From: Sceloporus undulatus
Lineage: Eukaryota; Chordata; Lepidosauria; Squamata; Phrynosomatidae
DNA length: 64,000 nucleotides
Direction of reading: 5' to 3'
Assembly (NCBI RefSeq): GCF_019175285.1
Contig: NC_056524.1
Coordinates: forward strand, 97,175,505 to 97,239,504
Under the pieces are notes generated by a model. The model was not told the DNA's origin and did not search any database. It saw nothing but the letters and a program-made list of their open reading frames with translations. Positions 1-11,515 of the stretch are shown here, piece by piece (within the stretch, counting starts at the first letter, position 1; every line of letters starts with the position of its first letter). The translations under genes were made by a program, and so were the position numbers.

Positions 1-635
1 CATCTATGGATCCTTCTGCCTCCATTTCTGCAGTTATTTCTCTCCAGTTCCTCCCTGGGACACAACTGGGCACGCACCACTGGCAAAAAATCTTGTTGCC
101 TCTCCCCATCTGGCTGCTTTTTTGCTCCCAGCAACTTTGGCAAAGGCTGATGGGGAAAGTATAATTTCCCAGAGCTTCAAAAATGCCAACATATTTTAAC
201 TTAAAATATGTCCATAACTGAGGGCTTGCTTACTTTTTCCAGAATACTCTGAGCTGTCCCTAGAGTATTCTGGCCCCAAAATATTACCCAAATCCCCCTT
301 ACCTGTTAAAGCAAAATGCAGTGATGACTGTCAGTTGCCTTCCCATGCAGTCCCTGTGAGCCAGCCAGCACTGTCATTGCAGGCACAAGTTGCTTTAAGG
401 TCAGAACAAGGCACCCAGCCTCAGAGCAACTCGTATCTGCCAAGCAACTTGACAGGGATGCTCGCAAGAACCATACATGGCAGCCACCCATCGTCACTGT
501 GTTTTGCTCTGTGTTTTCTGGAAACATGGGACAAGGGGTACAAACCCCAAATCGTTGTGTAAACCGCACACAGCCAGCCGAGGGGGAATTTAGGGTATAT
601 AGGTAATGTATATACCTATACATTATATACCTAAT
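1..635. other. unassigned non-coding sequence
   Basis: No exon, RNA gene or repeat family was recognised here. Open frames of 75 and 161 codons cross part of this stretch on opposite strands, but neither resembles a known protein and the longer one runs into the neighbouring SINE. If the STAG gene continues to the left, this is probably intron. Confidence 0.5.
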
Positions 636-890
636 GGAGCCCTGGTGGCGCAGTGGGTAAATGCCTGTACTGCAGCCATTCACTCGAAACCACAAGGTTG
701 CGAGTTCAAGACCAGCAAAAGGGCCCAAGCTCGACTCAGGCTTGCATCCTTCCGAGGTCGCTAAAATGAGTACCCAGACTGTTGGGGGCAAATTAGCTTA
801 CTTGCTCATTGGCTTACTTGCTGTTCACCGCTATGATCTTTGGAATAGCGGTATATAAATAAAACAAATTATTATTATTATTATTATTAT
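636..890 (+). repeat. tRNA-derived SINE with ATT-repeat tail
   Basis: The head looks like a tRNA-type RNA polymerase III promoter. An A-box-like stretch is seen around GGCGCAGTGGG and a B-box-like stretch around GCGAGTTCAAGACC. The body ends in ATAAATAAAACAAATT followed by an ATT repeat. The tail differs from the ACA-type tails of the other tRNA-derived SINEs in the window, so this is a separate family mobilised by a different LINE. It was recognised as a squamate-type SINE without a database comparison. Confidence 0.8.
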
Positions 891-1651
891 GTAGAGAAGC
901 CCGAAGCTTTTCCCTACTTTTCAGACTGGGATAAACACGCACACACAGGCTGGAAACTACCAAAAAAAAAATGTGTCATGGGAGTAAGTGTAGTCATCTG
1001 AGACTCCTGAAGGACCAGATTAACTCCAAGGTGCTCCACCCCTGCTTTATAGCAATCAGCACATATTTCTAAACAAACAAATGTTAATAGGTCTGCTCCT
1101 GGGACACGTTTACACTACATAATTATAACCCTATGATTTCACTTTAACTGCTGTGTTTGAAGTCTGCTGAGGTACTAAAATTCTCTGACTGAGAAATCTA
1201 AATTCCTTCCCCTCAACTACAGATCCCAGGATTCAACAGGATGTTGCTATGATTGTTAAATTGGAAGCATAGCAATATAATTGTGTAATGTGAAAAAGCT
1301 CTTTGCACATGCCAATACCTAACTTAATTACAGTACCTCAGAAACAGTAGCTTTAATGGTGTCTGTCTCATTTTACCTCAATAGAGGCTTTCCTTTGGAT
1401 GCCATGACCCAGGAATTAAACATTTGTGGAATACTTTACTTTACTGACAAAAATGGTTCTCCTGCAAATATGGAATGCAAGTGCCAGATAAAGGTTAAGC
1501 AAGTGCCTGCCAGCATTTAGCTATCTGAAAATAGGCCTGGTGTCCCCATTCCAAATCCACCTTATATCATTTCTCTCCAAATTTCACTGTGACCAAGCAT
1601 AAACAGATGATGTTGCTGAGCAAAGAAGGGGGAGCACTCCAGAAAGGCAAC
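891..1651. other. unassigned non-coding sequence
   Basis: AT-rich unique-looking sequence with no exon, RNA gene or clear repeat seen by eye. Confidence 0.4.
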
Positions 1652-1669
1652 AGAAGTTTAATGGATATA

Positions 1670-1991
1670 AAATGATAATAGATACACTCCGATATAACAT
1701 GTAACACTATAATAGGGAAATGTTCGAACTAACGTAACAAAGTAAGGGATAAGACTAATAGAGAAAGTTCATAGTAATCAGTTGTCTTCAACTTGGAGGA
1801 AGGGAAGGGATTTTAAATGTCTATTGTTATTTGTTGGTATTTAGTTTAGAATGTAAAGGAAAAGAGATGGGATATTGTTAGAATGTTTTTCTCTTTTTTA
1901 TGTATTTTGTTTTATTTTGTTTTGTCTACTGTTTAGTATCTGTTGTTGCTGTTTTGTCTTTTTTAACCAATAAAATCTTTTAAAAAAAAGA
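1670..1991 (+). mobile_element. 5'-truncated L1 3' end with target-site duplication
   Basis: This is a 322-bp L1 tail ending in an AATAAAATC signal and a short A run. It is flanked by a perfect 18-bp direct repeat, AGAAGTTTAATGGATATA, at 1652 to 1669 and 1992 to 2009. That is the signature of target-primed reverse transcription and suggests a fairly recent insertion. The same insertion in the same flanks is seen again at about 7.19 to 7.52 kb, which matters for judging the assembly there. Confidence 0.85.
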
Positions 1992-2444
1992 AGAAGTTTA
2001 ATGGATATACCGTAGGCAGTAAGAATTTTGTAAATGACTATTTTTATAACGGAGGCCCTAGCGAGATGGCAACAGGAATTTCAAAATCCTAAAAAAGGCT
2101 TCAGCTTATATGTCATTCTTATAATGAATTCAAACTGCTGTGCCAACAATGACAATGTTAATGTCCTTTGTTGACATACACAGCCAAAGTTTAATCTAAA
2201 AGAAAAAAGCAAACTGATAAAGAGACAAGAAAAGCAGGAGTCAAGTGAAGAGAAGGTGTAGAAGACAAATGTTGGAAGAAAAATGAGGTTAAAGTGGTAG
2301 AAGGATTTCATTTTGTAAGTGTCAGAAGACAGAGACAACCTTTATCAACTGACTGGGTGACCAGAAATAGACATGTTTATTGATTAGCCCTTAGGCCATT
2401 TCAAAATAACACAAAATAACACTAAAACAAGTAAAACACACTAT

Positions 2445-3010
2445 AAAATCCTATAGAAATTCTACAGCAAACTGGTCACCAGTTTTGGAAGAATAAATCT
2501 CATCTATAATTAACAGTCTGAAAAATAACAAAGTTCCAGGGGAGGACTTTTTACCAGCAGAATTATACAAACATTTTAGTGACTGGTGGGTACCAATTCT
2601 GACAGTTTTATTTACACATATAAATAATACCTGTCAGATACCAAGTGTTTGGAAGATAGCCATAGTAGTACCCATTCACAAAGAAGGGAACAACAAAGAT
2701 CCTAGTAACTACAGGCCTATTAACCTAATAGATATTGTTGCCAGAATATACTAAAGGTTCCTTTTGAACAAACTAGAAAGCTGGGTTAATGATAATGGAA
2801 TACTCACAGAAGAAGTAGCTGGATTTAGACTTGATCTACCATTGACAACTGCTTTATTCTAAACCATATGATCGCCAAATATACTAACAAAGGAAAACAT
2901 CTATATGCTGCTTTCATAGATTTTTCCACAGAATTTGACACAGTGAATAGAGTAATTCTATGGAATAAACTAATTGACCTTAAAATTGAATTGTGATTGT
3001 TGTTATTAAT
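2445..3010 (+). mobile_element. non-LTR retrotransposon reverse transcriptase fragment (non-L1)
   Basis: The plus strand encodes pieces of a reverse transcriptase: a segment like KVPGEDFLPAELYKHF, then IPSVWKIAIVVPIHKEG, then SNYRPINLIDIV, and later AFIDFSTEFDTVNR, the domain-A region with the catalytic aspartate. The frame is broken by stops and shifts. The NYRPI and VVPIHK style is typical of the jockey/CR1/L2/RTE groups rather than L1. Exact clade not determined. The sequence from 2010 to 2445 leading into it is duplicated at 7.5 to 7.9 kb. Confidence 0.7.
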
Positions 3011-3029
3011 CAAAGCCCTTTATAAAGTC

Positions 3030-3180
3030 ACTTGCACACCACAAAAAGAAGCTGCTTTCTGTGGCTTCTTTTTCTTGCCGCCGCCAAGCCGTGTGGTATA
3101 TCTGCTGCGGCTTGCCGGCAGCACAAACAGCACCGCCGCCAGACTGTCCTTTAAGGACGGTCTGTAGCACACCTTAGTTA
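3030..3180 (-). repeat. GC-rich hairpin element fragment (Harbinger-like MITE?)
   Basis: GC-rich segment with a hairpin near its left end (AAGAAGC and GGCTTCTT arms around 3045 to 3073) and a small GTCCTTTAAGGAC palindrome. Its right end, read on the minus strand, is GGTGTGCTACAGACCGTCC, which resembles the termini of the elements at 49.12 and 61.20 kb. It abuts TTA on the right. The left end is not clear, so it may be partial. Confidence 0.45.
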
Positions 3181-3496
3181 CAGTCATTTCCAATTGCAGA
3201 TGTCTTGGCCCACAGTTGCTATTAGCCCTAAAGGGGATAGCTAACAACCAAGTCTGATGGGCTTTGTAGACCAAAATATTGGGTGGCATAGAAGTTGGGG
3301 AAAGTTTTTTTGTTTTTTATAAACAGAAAACAAACCCATTAGGGGGAGGGGGTTGTCTCTGAAAAGCTCAGGAACAGGAATCAATAGAGCATATTCAGAG
3401 ACAGCCAAGCTGGCCATGAAACAAAATACAACAAATCCAAAACAAACAAAACAGTAATACCTTTATTGGAACATCTCAAATGCACAAAATACATCA

Positions 3497-3536
3497 TGCA
3501 AGCTTTCAAAGCTTCACTGGTTTCTTCATCAGGCAA
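3497..3536 (-). ncRNA. hammerhead-ribozyme-like motif, minus strand
   Basis: The minus strand reads CTGATGA, an 18-base spacer, then GAAAGCTT. CUGANGA and GAAA are the two conserved catalytic-core strings of hammerhead ribozymes. The AGCU after the core is self-complementary, as in forms that work as dimers with a minimal stem III. Stem II is weak in this copy. Identification is by motif only; activity is not implied. Confidence 0.45.
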
Positions 3537-4249
3537 AGATGTTAAAAACCATACAGGAGGAGAAAAGCAATGATGTTAAGAGTCATTGGGCCACTTTCTG
3601 TCTCAGACATTACTTCTGTTGTCGGTTAAGATGGTCTAGAGAGACAACAATGCAGGCAGAGGCCACTTTTCTTCTTGGCCATGTAGGGACCAAGACAAAA
3701 CCTGCATCATGTATTTTATGCAAATTAGTCTAATAAAGGTATAACTGTTCTGTGGATTCTGGATTTTGTTGTACTTTGCTGCATGGCCAACATGGCTACC
3801 CATGAATATGTTTCCTGGATTTGAAGATACCAAATTTTGCTGCAACAAGGAAAACTTTAACAAAACAGAGCTTATGGACCAGGACTTAACTCTTTCAGGT
3901 TTCTATCTTCAACAAAGGTAAAACTCTTTCATTTGGCAAGTATACAGCATCTAAGTTTGAAAAATCTGTTATATCTGGCGGAAAAAACAATTCAGAGACA
4001 TGTTGAGAAATTTAATCTGGCTAAGAAGGGGGTAGGTAGCCTTGTACAGGACGGTTTATCTGGATTGGAATAGAAGTTACTTTGATGTTCCAAATCGATT
4101 TGAAACTTTATTGCCATTAGCTTACTGTCCTTTATCCCCACATGGCCAAGAGGTGAAGCAGTTTCTGCCTGTAGTGATATCCCTAATCTACATAATCTTA
4201 ATTGATAAACATCTGAGAAAAAATGTAGGCCTGTGAATCTAACATTGGG

Positions 4250-4560
4250 CCGGAACAAAGAGTGCAAATACGCCCGCTTCAGGGTATCATCGATGCATGG
4301 AGTTTAGACACCGCACATCGCATTGATGTCTTGAAGCTGCCCGACTTCAAGATGCTCCAGCAGTGCAGCATTTATACGCCGCATGCCGCTGGAGCGGCTT
4401 GAAGCCACCATGGGGCCATGGCAAGGCTGAAAAAGCCACCTTTTTGCCATCCAAAGAAGCTGATCTTTTCCGATCCTTTTTCAGATGGATTGAAGGCAGA
4501 TTGGGGCCACAACGTATGGTTGCCATGGCCCCAATCTGTTTTGGTCAATTGTCACTTTTC
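4250..4560. repeat. GC-rich multi-hairpin block
   Basis: Several local inverted repeats follow one another: a short GGCTGAAAAAGCC hairpin at about 4422 to 4434, and a longer one whose arms CAGATTGGGGCCA and TGGCCCCAATCTG lie at about 4498 and 4528. Composition contrasts sharply with the AT-rich surroundings. It resembles the hairpin elements at 49.12 and 61.20 kb, but termini were not defined. Confidence 0.4.
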
Positions 4561-4585
4561 TTCTCTTGTGTGATTTTTAACATCT

Positions 4586-4625
4586 TTGTCTGATGAAGAA
4601 GCCAGTGAAGTTTTGAAAGCTTGCA
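4586..4625 (+). ncRNA. hammerhead-ribozyme-like motif, plus strand
   Basis: CTGATGA at 4590 to 4596 is followed by a spacer and then GAAAGCTTGCATG. This is the inverted partner of the motif at 3.5 kb and keeps both core strings. Stem II pairing is poor, so it may be inactive. Confidence 0.45.
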
Positions 4626-4689
4626 TGATATATTTTGTGCATTTTAATTGCTTCAATAAAGGTATCACTGTTTTGATAAATCAAGATAG

Positions 4690-5320
4690 ACCCACCACTG
4701 TACAGGTACAGTGTCACTAAATATTATTTATTTAAATAATAAATATATTTTAATATAATTATTTTTTTAATCCCCCAGGGAGACAATCTACAGTACATAA
4801 GAGATTGTAAGAGTCATTCTTAACTTAACTGTTGCTTTAAAAAAAAACCGCAAAACATCTGCTGAATTTAGAATGGTGGACTGGATGGATATTGAACTTG
4901 ATCCAAATACAAAGTTCATACAGTCTTATTCTAATATCTAACCATGACTGCTGTCTAGTCAATTCTTAAATCTTTCAGCCCAAATAACTTTCTGTGACAA
5001 TAAATACCATACATTAATTGTCTTCTGTACTCAAAATGCTTCTGCCTAAACAAATTAAGGATGAGGGACAGAAAGTAACGTATCTTAAACATTTGGTTTA
5101 CTTTGAAATTTTGAGCTTTATAAATATGAGTATGTCAACATACCAAAATGCATGCTGAATCCACAATTTCTACTGAAAGTATTTGGTTATGCACATTTAA
5201 ATAACACTTGGAATCATTTTAATTCTACAGTTTACATTATTATAATTTTTAAAACAATACTTTTTGTGATTCTAGTTGCAGACAGCAAGATGGAAATAAA
5301 GAATCTAAAGATCGGGGATT
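4690..5320. other. unassigned AT-rich non-coding sequence
   Basis: No exon, RNA gene or clear repeat family recognised. Confidence 0.4.
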
Positions 5321-5545
5321 TGTTGCTGTAGTGTGATTTCCAACTTATAGTGACCCTAAGGCAAACCTATCATGCAGTTTTCTTGGCAAGATTTGTTCAG
5401 AGAGGGTTTGCCATTGCTTTCTCCTTAGGAATGTGAGTTGCCCAGGGTCACCCAATGGGTTTCATGGCCAAGCAGAGAATCGAACCCTGATCTCCAGAAT
5501 CACAGTCCAACACACTCAAACCACTATGCAATACTCGTTCTCTGG
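5321..5545 (-). repeat. tRNA-derived SINE (ACA-type family)
   Basis: On the minus strand the order is a tRNA-like head, then GGAGATCAGGGTTCGATTC as B-box region, then a body ending in a segment like CACTATAAGTTGGAAATC. The same body appears on the plus strand at 28.26, 32.3, 34.4, 41.8 and 57.1 kb and on the minus strand at 18.1 and 61.0 kb. The shared BovB-like tail is characteristic of squamate SINEs moved by RTE/BovB LINEs. Confidence 0.75.
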
Positions 5546-6093
5546 AAATTAGGCTACCTGCTCATATTTATAAAAGTTGCAATGCACTGCTACAACTGTT
5601 TAGAACAAAGGTATAAACATTTTTGTATTTCAAAGATCATGTGCTATAATATTTCTGTAAAATACTTTAAAGTAATGTTCTATGCATACACTGACAGGAC
5701 AAATTTTCCAAAGTCTTCCCATAGTTCTTTTCCTGTGACTGAATTTTCCTGTTTGTATGATCCAAAATTACTCCCTCCTTTGTATTAAATCTTTTTGCTA
5801 TTCGTAGAACTATGCTCTCACACAGATATTGTTTTCTAGTATTTCCCCTTGAGTCATCCCTTACAAATTTCCAATCGTTAAAGAAGGGCTGGCTTTCAAA
5901 GTATTTTCTGACCCCACTGAACTTTAGCATTATATTCCCAGTGCTCAACATTTAAAAAAACACAGCAAAAGTATACTAGTTAACTATCTAGACGTCTCTT
6001 ATCTTAATGAGGGATTGTTACATCCGTGTTTTGTGCCAGCTGTCTTCTCTGAAATAGTGACCCAAATGCCATGGAGTAAAATTCATGAATTGT
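5546..6093. other. unassigned non-coding sequence
   Basis: A 94-codon minus-strand open frame lies at 5667 to 5951, but it has no recognisable family and no sign of splicing context. Nothing else was identified. Confidence 0.4.
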
Positions 6094-6094
6094 C

Positions 6095-6132
<38 letters not shown>
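6094..6132. repeat. CA microsatellite
   Basis: About 19 uninterrupted AC units. Confidence 0.95.
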
Positions 6133-6134
<2 letters not shown>

Positions 6135-6600
6135 GCTTCACAGGTGAAAACTGGGAAATATCTAGCAATACTGAAAATAATTTAAGCATCCGACTAGACT
6201 GGATCATAATTAAGCTATTAGTGTCAGATTTGCAGCAAAGAGGACAGGTCAGTAGCTAATTCAAGATATATGCATTAGCTAAATATCCTAGAACAGGGGT
6301 AGACAACCTACGGCCCGCGGGCCGGATGCGGCCTGGCAAGGCCTTGGGACCAGCCCCAGCCCAGTCCTGCCACCGATTGCCGCCAGAGCCTTTGGCCTCT
6401 TGCGTGAGGATGTGGGGCCTTTGGTCTATCAGGAGGAGGCGGGCAAGGGGGGCAAGCGGCAAGCGAGGGGAAAGCAGCGGGCAAGGGGGGCAATTGTCTA
6501 TAGAAGCCTCCGAAACATGCATTTATATTAACATTTTTTATAAAATCAGCAAATTTTTTCACGTGTCCTCTATTTTTTTAATAAAAAGTGTCCTCCATTT

Positions 6601-7040
6601 GAAAATTTTGTCCTATGCTTCCCTTGATTATCTATTATTATTTTGTCAATTTCATTGTTAGTCATAGTTAATCCATAAGTTTTTTTGTCTTGATTGAGCC
6701 GGCTCTTTAATTGATTGTATAGAAACCATTCTTTTATAAATCCTTTTTTTTCCCATTTCTTCCATTGTTTTCATAGTATAGTCTCCGTCTGCTCTTTTTC
6801 TTATTATATCTCCATATCTTATCCAACCTATTTGTTTGTTTTTTGTTTTGCTGTAGTAGGCTTCTTGTATTGATATCCAAGGGAGTATGTTTCTATAGAA
6901 TTGATTTTTCACTTTGTACCATGTTTCAAGTAATGTTCTTCTAATCACATGTTGATTAAAATTACTGTTTTCTTTTGGCTTTAGATACCATAGATATCCA
7001 TGAATGCCTAGATTTAGATTATATCCTTCTATATTCATCA
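6601..7040 (-). mobile_element. L1 ORF2 fragment, inverted arm (copy A)
   Basis: Read on the minus strand this encodes L1 ORF2 C-terminal sequence, including FYRNILPWISIQEAYYSKTK and RADGDYTMKTMEEMGKK, uninterrupted for over 100 codons. It is the 3'-most part of the inverted arm of the L1 nested in the hAT element. The sequence then runs into the gap. The same 440 bases reappear at 10288 to 10706 with scattered small deletions. Confidence 0.8.
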
Positions 7041-7188
7041 NNNNNNNNNNNNNNNNNNNNNNNNNNNNNNNNNNNNNNNNNNNNNNNNNNNNNNNNNNNN
7101 NNNNNNNNNNNNNNNNNNNNNNNNNNNNNNNNNNNNNNNNNNNNNNNNNNNNNNNNNNNNNNNNNNNNNNNNNNNNNNNNNNNNNNNN
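7041..7188. other. assembly gap (148 N)
   Basis: Run of N. Sequence on its right is a degraded copy of the locus at 1.68 to 2.68 kb, so the size and the content around the gap should not be trusted. Confidence 0.99.
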
Positions 7189-7190
7189 AA

Positions 7191-8162
7191 TCGCTACACT
7201 CCGATATACATGTAACTATAATAGGGAAATGTTTCGAACTAAGATAACAAAGTAAGGGAGAAGACTAATAGGAAAGTTCATAGTAATCAGTTGTCTTCAA
7301 CTTGGAGGAAGGGAAGGGATTTTAAATGTCTATTGTATTTGTTGGTATTTGTTTAGAATGTAAAGGAATAGAGAATGGGATATTGTTAGAAGGTTTTTCT
7401 CTTTTTTTATTTTTGTTTTATTTGTTTTGGTCTACTGTTTAGTATCTGTGTGGCTGTTTGTTTTTTTAACCAATAAAATCTTTTTTTAAAAAAAAGGTTT
7501 AATGGATATACCATAGGCAGTAAGAATTGTAAATGACTATTTTATAACGGAGGCCCTAGCGAGATGGCAACAGGAATTTCAAACTCCTAAAAAAGGCTTT
7601 CAGCTTATAGTCATCTAAATGAATTCAACTGCGTGGCCAACAATGACAATGTTAATGTCCTTTGTTGACATACACAGCCAAAGTTTAAATCTAAAAGAAA
7701 AAAACAAACTGAAAAGAGACAGAAAAGCAGGAGTCAAGTGAAGAGAAGGTTAGAAGACAAATGTTGGAAGAAAAATGAGGTTGAAGTGGTAGAAGGATTT
7801 CATTTGTAAGGGTCAGAAAGACAGAGACAACCTTTATAACTGACTGGGTGACCAGAAATAGACATGTTTATTGATTAGCCCTTAGGCCATTTCAAATAAC
7901 ACAAATAACACTAAAACAATAAAACACACTATAAATCCTATGAAATTCTACAGCAAACTGGTCAGCAGTTTTGGAAGAATAAATCTCATCTAATTTAACA
8001 GTCTGAAAATAACAAAGTTCCAGGGGAGGACTTTTCCAGCAGAATTATACAAAACATTTTAGTGACTGGTGGGTACCAATGCTGACAGTTTTATTTACAC
8101 ATAATAAATACTATCAGATACCAAGTGTTTGGAGATAGCCATAGTAGTACCATTCACAAAGA
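7191..8162 (+). repeat. noisy duplicate of 1680 to 2684
   Basis: The segment repeats the locus at 1.68 to 2.68 kb in the same orientation, including the same L1 tail at the same insertion site and the same flanking LINE fragment. Differences are mostly single-base losses spread along the length, so it is about 30 bases shorter. That pattern fits uncorrected long-read sequence used to fill a gap better than an evolved duplication. Confidence 0.8.
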
Positions 8163-10287
8163 GCGGCTTCCTTCCAAAGCGTCAAGCTAAAGACAAAAAG
8201 AACAATAATGAACATTTTAGAGTTTTATAAAAAGAGAAATAAGAAGCTTGCGTTGATATTCATCGACGCTGAGAAGGCGTTCGATAATATTAGTGGAAGT
8301 TCATGATTGGTGTCTTAAAAGAGAATTTGGTGCTAGATTCATAGGATATTGAACAAATCTACAGATATCAAAGCGCCAGAGTATAAGAATAAATGGATTA
8401 AAAATCGAGAAATTCAGAATAGAGCAAGGGGACTAGACAGGGGGTCCCTCTCTCCCCATTGCTTTTATCAACACATAGAGACTTTACTGAATGTAATCAT
8501 GAATAATGATAAAATCAAGGGTTAGAACAAGGGAAACGAGAAGAAAATCCTAGCCTTCGCGATGATAGGTAGCGATAGTGGAAAACCCAACAAAAGAGTG
8601 AACATTTAATGCATGACTTAAAGGTATTGGTAAATTTGCGGGCTGAGATTAATAAAGATAAAACAAACATTTAGTTAGAACTTAAGCAAGGAAGAGAAGA
8701 AAAAAATATCAAATAGATAGGTTTAAGATAGTGAAAGAAAGTGAAGTATTTGGGCATGGTTACAAGCAACAACTAAGATTATTTGAGAATAATTACAAAT
8801 CAAAGTGGAAGGAAATACGGAATATTTACTAAAGGGGAACAAGTAAATTTATATATTTAGGTAAATTGCGTTTATTAAAATGGCCATCCTTCCTAAGTTT
8901 TATTTTCTCTTTTAACAATCTCCCAATTATAATAAGGATAAATAAAGAAAATTAAAATAAAAAAACTTAAAGACATGAAAGGATTAAAATTTGTTTGAAG
9001 GAGGAAATCAATAAAGGAAGTGTAAAATAGTAAAGAAAGAGGGGGATGTGCAATGCCCGATTTAAAACTACATGTGGCCAGTAATGATATGTAAAAGATG
9101 GTAAAACTAGAAATACTGATCTACTGAGCCTTGATGGGCAGATTTGGCAAAAGATGCATGCTCATCTCTTCTACAAAGATCAGTTAAAATCAGAAGCAAA
9201 GTTTTTTGAACATCCTATAAGAAAAGCACTCTAATCAATATGGGACAAGATGACAAAAGGTTTAAACAATAAACTGCCTTTGTGGACATCAGTCCAAAAC
9301 TTTGGTATGAAAGAATAGAGAACATAAATGGCTGACTATAAAGGTAACAAATGAAGAGGAAATTGCGTCTGAAGATGAAGACAAATGAAGAGAACTATGA
9401 AATAAACTGTTGACTACCCAGATAAATTGAATTTAAAGAGATGTCAAAAAAGGGTAGTGAAACAATAGTAAATGAATTAGATATAATCTGTGGATCAGAT
9501 AAAAAAGAAATATCTAAGTTTATAAGGTGTTATTGAAAAGAGCTTTAGAAAAAGAGATAATAAAGAAAAAGATCCGCTGGGCCCAAGACATAGGGCATTC
9601 ATTGACTATGAGGAATGGCAAAGCTCATGGAAAAGAACGCGTAAATTACTGCCTCTCAAGTTGAAAGAAAATCAGGTAAAATACGAATAGGTGGTATCTC
9701 ACCCCTGTTAAAATCAAAAAGATCATAAAACACGAAAGTAAAATGCTGGAATTGTAAGAAGAGGGAGGGTTTCACTATTCCATATGTGTGGACATGTAGC
9801 AAGGTCAACAAATCTGGTGCAAAATACATGTAGAAATACAAAATTGTTTGAGTGTAAGTTCAAAATGCTACCAGAATTTGTATTTATTAAATATGATACC
9901 CAAACGAGAAACAGGAATTGTAAAAAAATACTGAGAGTTCTGTTGTATTAGTGACGGCGGCAAGATTAATCATTGCACACAAACTGAAAAGCAAAAAACC
10001 TCTTTTACGGAAGAAGGATCAACAAATTGCAAGAAATGAAAGAAATGGACAGATTAACAAATTGCTAAACAATAGACCTATAAATGAATGGAAAAGTGAA
10101 TGGCTCCCTGTAATATCGCTCTGGGAAAGAACATTATACATGAGAAAAGATGTGGCTATGAAATAGGACAATAAATACATAGATATAAGTGGGATAGTCA
10201 GAATCAACTATGTTAATCAGTGAAAGTAATGTTGTAAGTTCAAGTTATGGACAACAAAAAAAGATAATAAAGCTTGGGAAAAAAAAA
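8161..10287 (+). mobile_element. L1 ORF2 to 3' end, frame-broken
   Basis: The start matches a conserved L1 ORF2 stretch (GFLPKRQAKDKK style), then LIFIDAEKAFDN, the reverse-transcriptase A domain with its catalytic aspartate, then a degraded PLSP region. The 3' end at about 10287 has an AATAAAG signal and an A run. Frames are interrupted very often, as in the preceding segment, so part of the damage may be sequencing error rather than age. Confidence 0.7.
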
Positions 10288-11515
10288 GAAAATTTTGTCC
10301 CGCTTCCCTTGATTATCTTTATTATTTTTGTCATTTCATTTTAGTCATAGTAATCCATAAGTTTTTTTGTCTTGATTGAGCCGCTCTTTATTGATTGTAT
10401 AGAAACCAGTCTTTAAAAATCCTTTTTTTCCCATTTCTCCTGTTTCATAGTAATTCTCCGTCCGCTCTTTTCTTATATATCTCCATATCTTATCCAACCT
10501 ATTTGTTTGTTTTTTGGTTTGCTGTGTAGGGCTTCTTGTATTGATATCCAAGGGAGTATGTTTTCTAGAATTGATTTTTCACTTTTGTACCAGTTTTAAG
10601 TAATGTTCTTCTAATCACATGTGATTAAATTACTGTTTTCTTTTGGCTTTAGAACCATAGATATCCATGAATGCCTAGATTAGATTAGATCCTCTGATAT
10701 TCATCAAATCGTCGTCATTAAGTTTAAACATCTCATGCCATTTCAGGCAAGCTGCGTAGAAATATAATTAAAATTCGGAAGAGTACAATCCTCCTCTTAA
10801 TTTCCATCAGTTAATATTTTCCATGTGATCTGTTTTTTTCCCTGCCAAAAAATTTGTTCATATCTTTTTGCCAAGTGAAATATTTGTCGTTTGAATGATT
10901 GGTATATTAGAAGAACAGATATATATCTAGGCAGAACATTCATTTTAATTATTTCCATTCTCCTAAAAGGGATAGATATTTGTCCACGTTTTTAGGTCAT
11001 TTGATTTGTAACCATGTTTTAACATAATTATTTAAATAATTCAATATTTCTTTAGTGAAAAAAATACCTAGATGTTTAATTTGGTTTTCTATACAGAATC
11101 CTAAACCTTTAGTTTATTTCTTCTTCTCGTTTCTGAGATGTTTAGTAAGTATCACCGTTTTTTCATAGTTAACTTTGAATCCTGCTAAGAACCAAATTCT
11201 TCTATATCTGAATCAGATTTACAATGCTCTGTTTTGGATTGTCTAGGAAAAAAATTTGTCATCAGTAAAACATTTAATTTATATCTGTATTTTATTTTTA
11301 CTCCTTGAATTCTCTCATCTTCCCTTATTTGATTGTTTAGAACCTCCAATACTAAAAAACAATATGGGGATAGAGGACATCCCTGTCTTGTACCTCTTCT
11401 TATTGCAAAAGTTTTTGGATTTTTCACCATTGATCAGTAGTATGGCTCTTTGTTCTTCATAAATGGTCTTGATCCATTTATAAATATCTCCCATATCCAT
11501 CCTCTTTAAAGTCTC
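10288..11515 (-). mobile_element. L1 ORF2 fragment, inverted arm (copy A' and continuation)
   Basis: The first 419 bases repeat 6601 to 7040 with many small deletions. Beyond 10706 the sequence continues toward the L1 5' side. On the minus strand, RGTRQGCPLSPY and QIREDERIQGVKIKYRYKLN are visible, which are reverse-transcriptase core sequence. It abuts a plus-strand L1 piece at 11515, giving a head-to-head junction typical of a 5' inversion made by twin priming. Confidence 0.8.

Larger units (their letters stand above)
3452..4680. repeat. Penelope-like unit with inverted terminal segments
   Basis: About 120 bp at the left (3452 to 3578) recurs in inverted orientation at the right (about 4550 to 4680). 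Both arms carry the same order: CTGATGAAG, a spacer, GAAAGCTTGCATGAT, then CAATAAAGGTAT. A further partial copy of the tail lies near 3700 to 3750. This arrangement fits the end structures described for Penelope-like retroelements, which carry hammerhead motifs. Between the arms is mixed sequence, including a GC-rich hairpin block near 4.3 kb. No reverse transcriptase was seen inside. Confidence 0.5.

Noticed and set aside
636-720. possible tRNA gene
   Set aside because: Box A and B-like sequences are present but there is no cloverleaf; the unit continues as a SINE.
306-791. 161-codon minus-strand open frame
   Set aside because: Overlaps a SINE and has no family resemblance.
5667-5951. 94-codon minus-strand frame as a small gene
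   Set aside because: No domain, no homologue recalled and no splice or promoter context.
6658-7038. 126-codon intact-looking minus-strand frame
   Set aside because: It is L1 ORF2 C-terminal sequence, not a separate gene.
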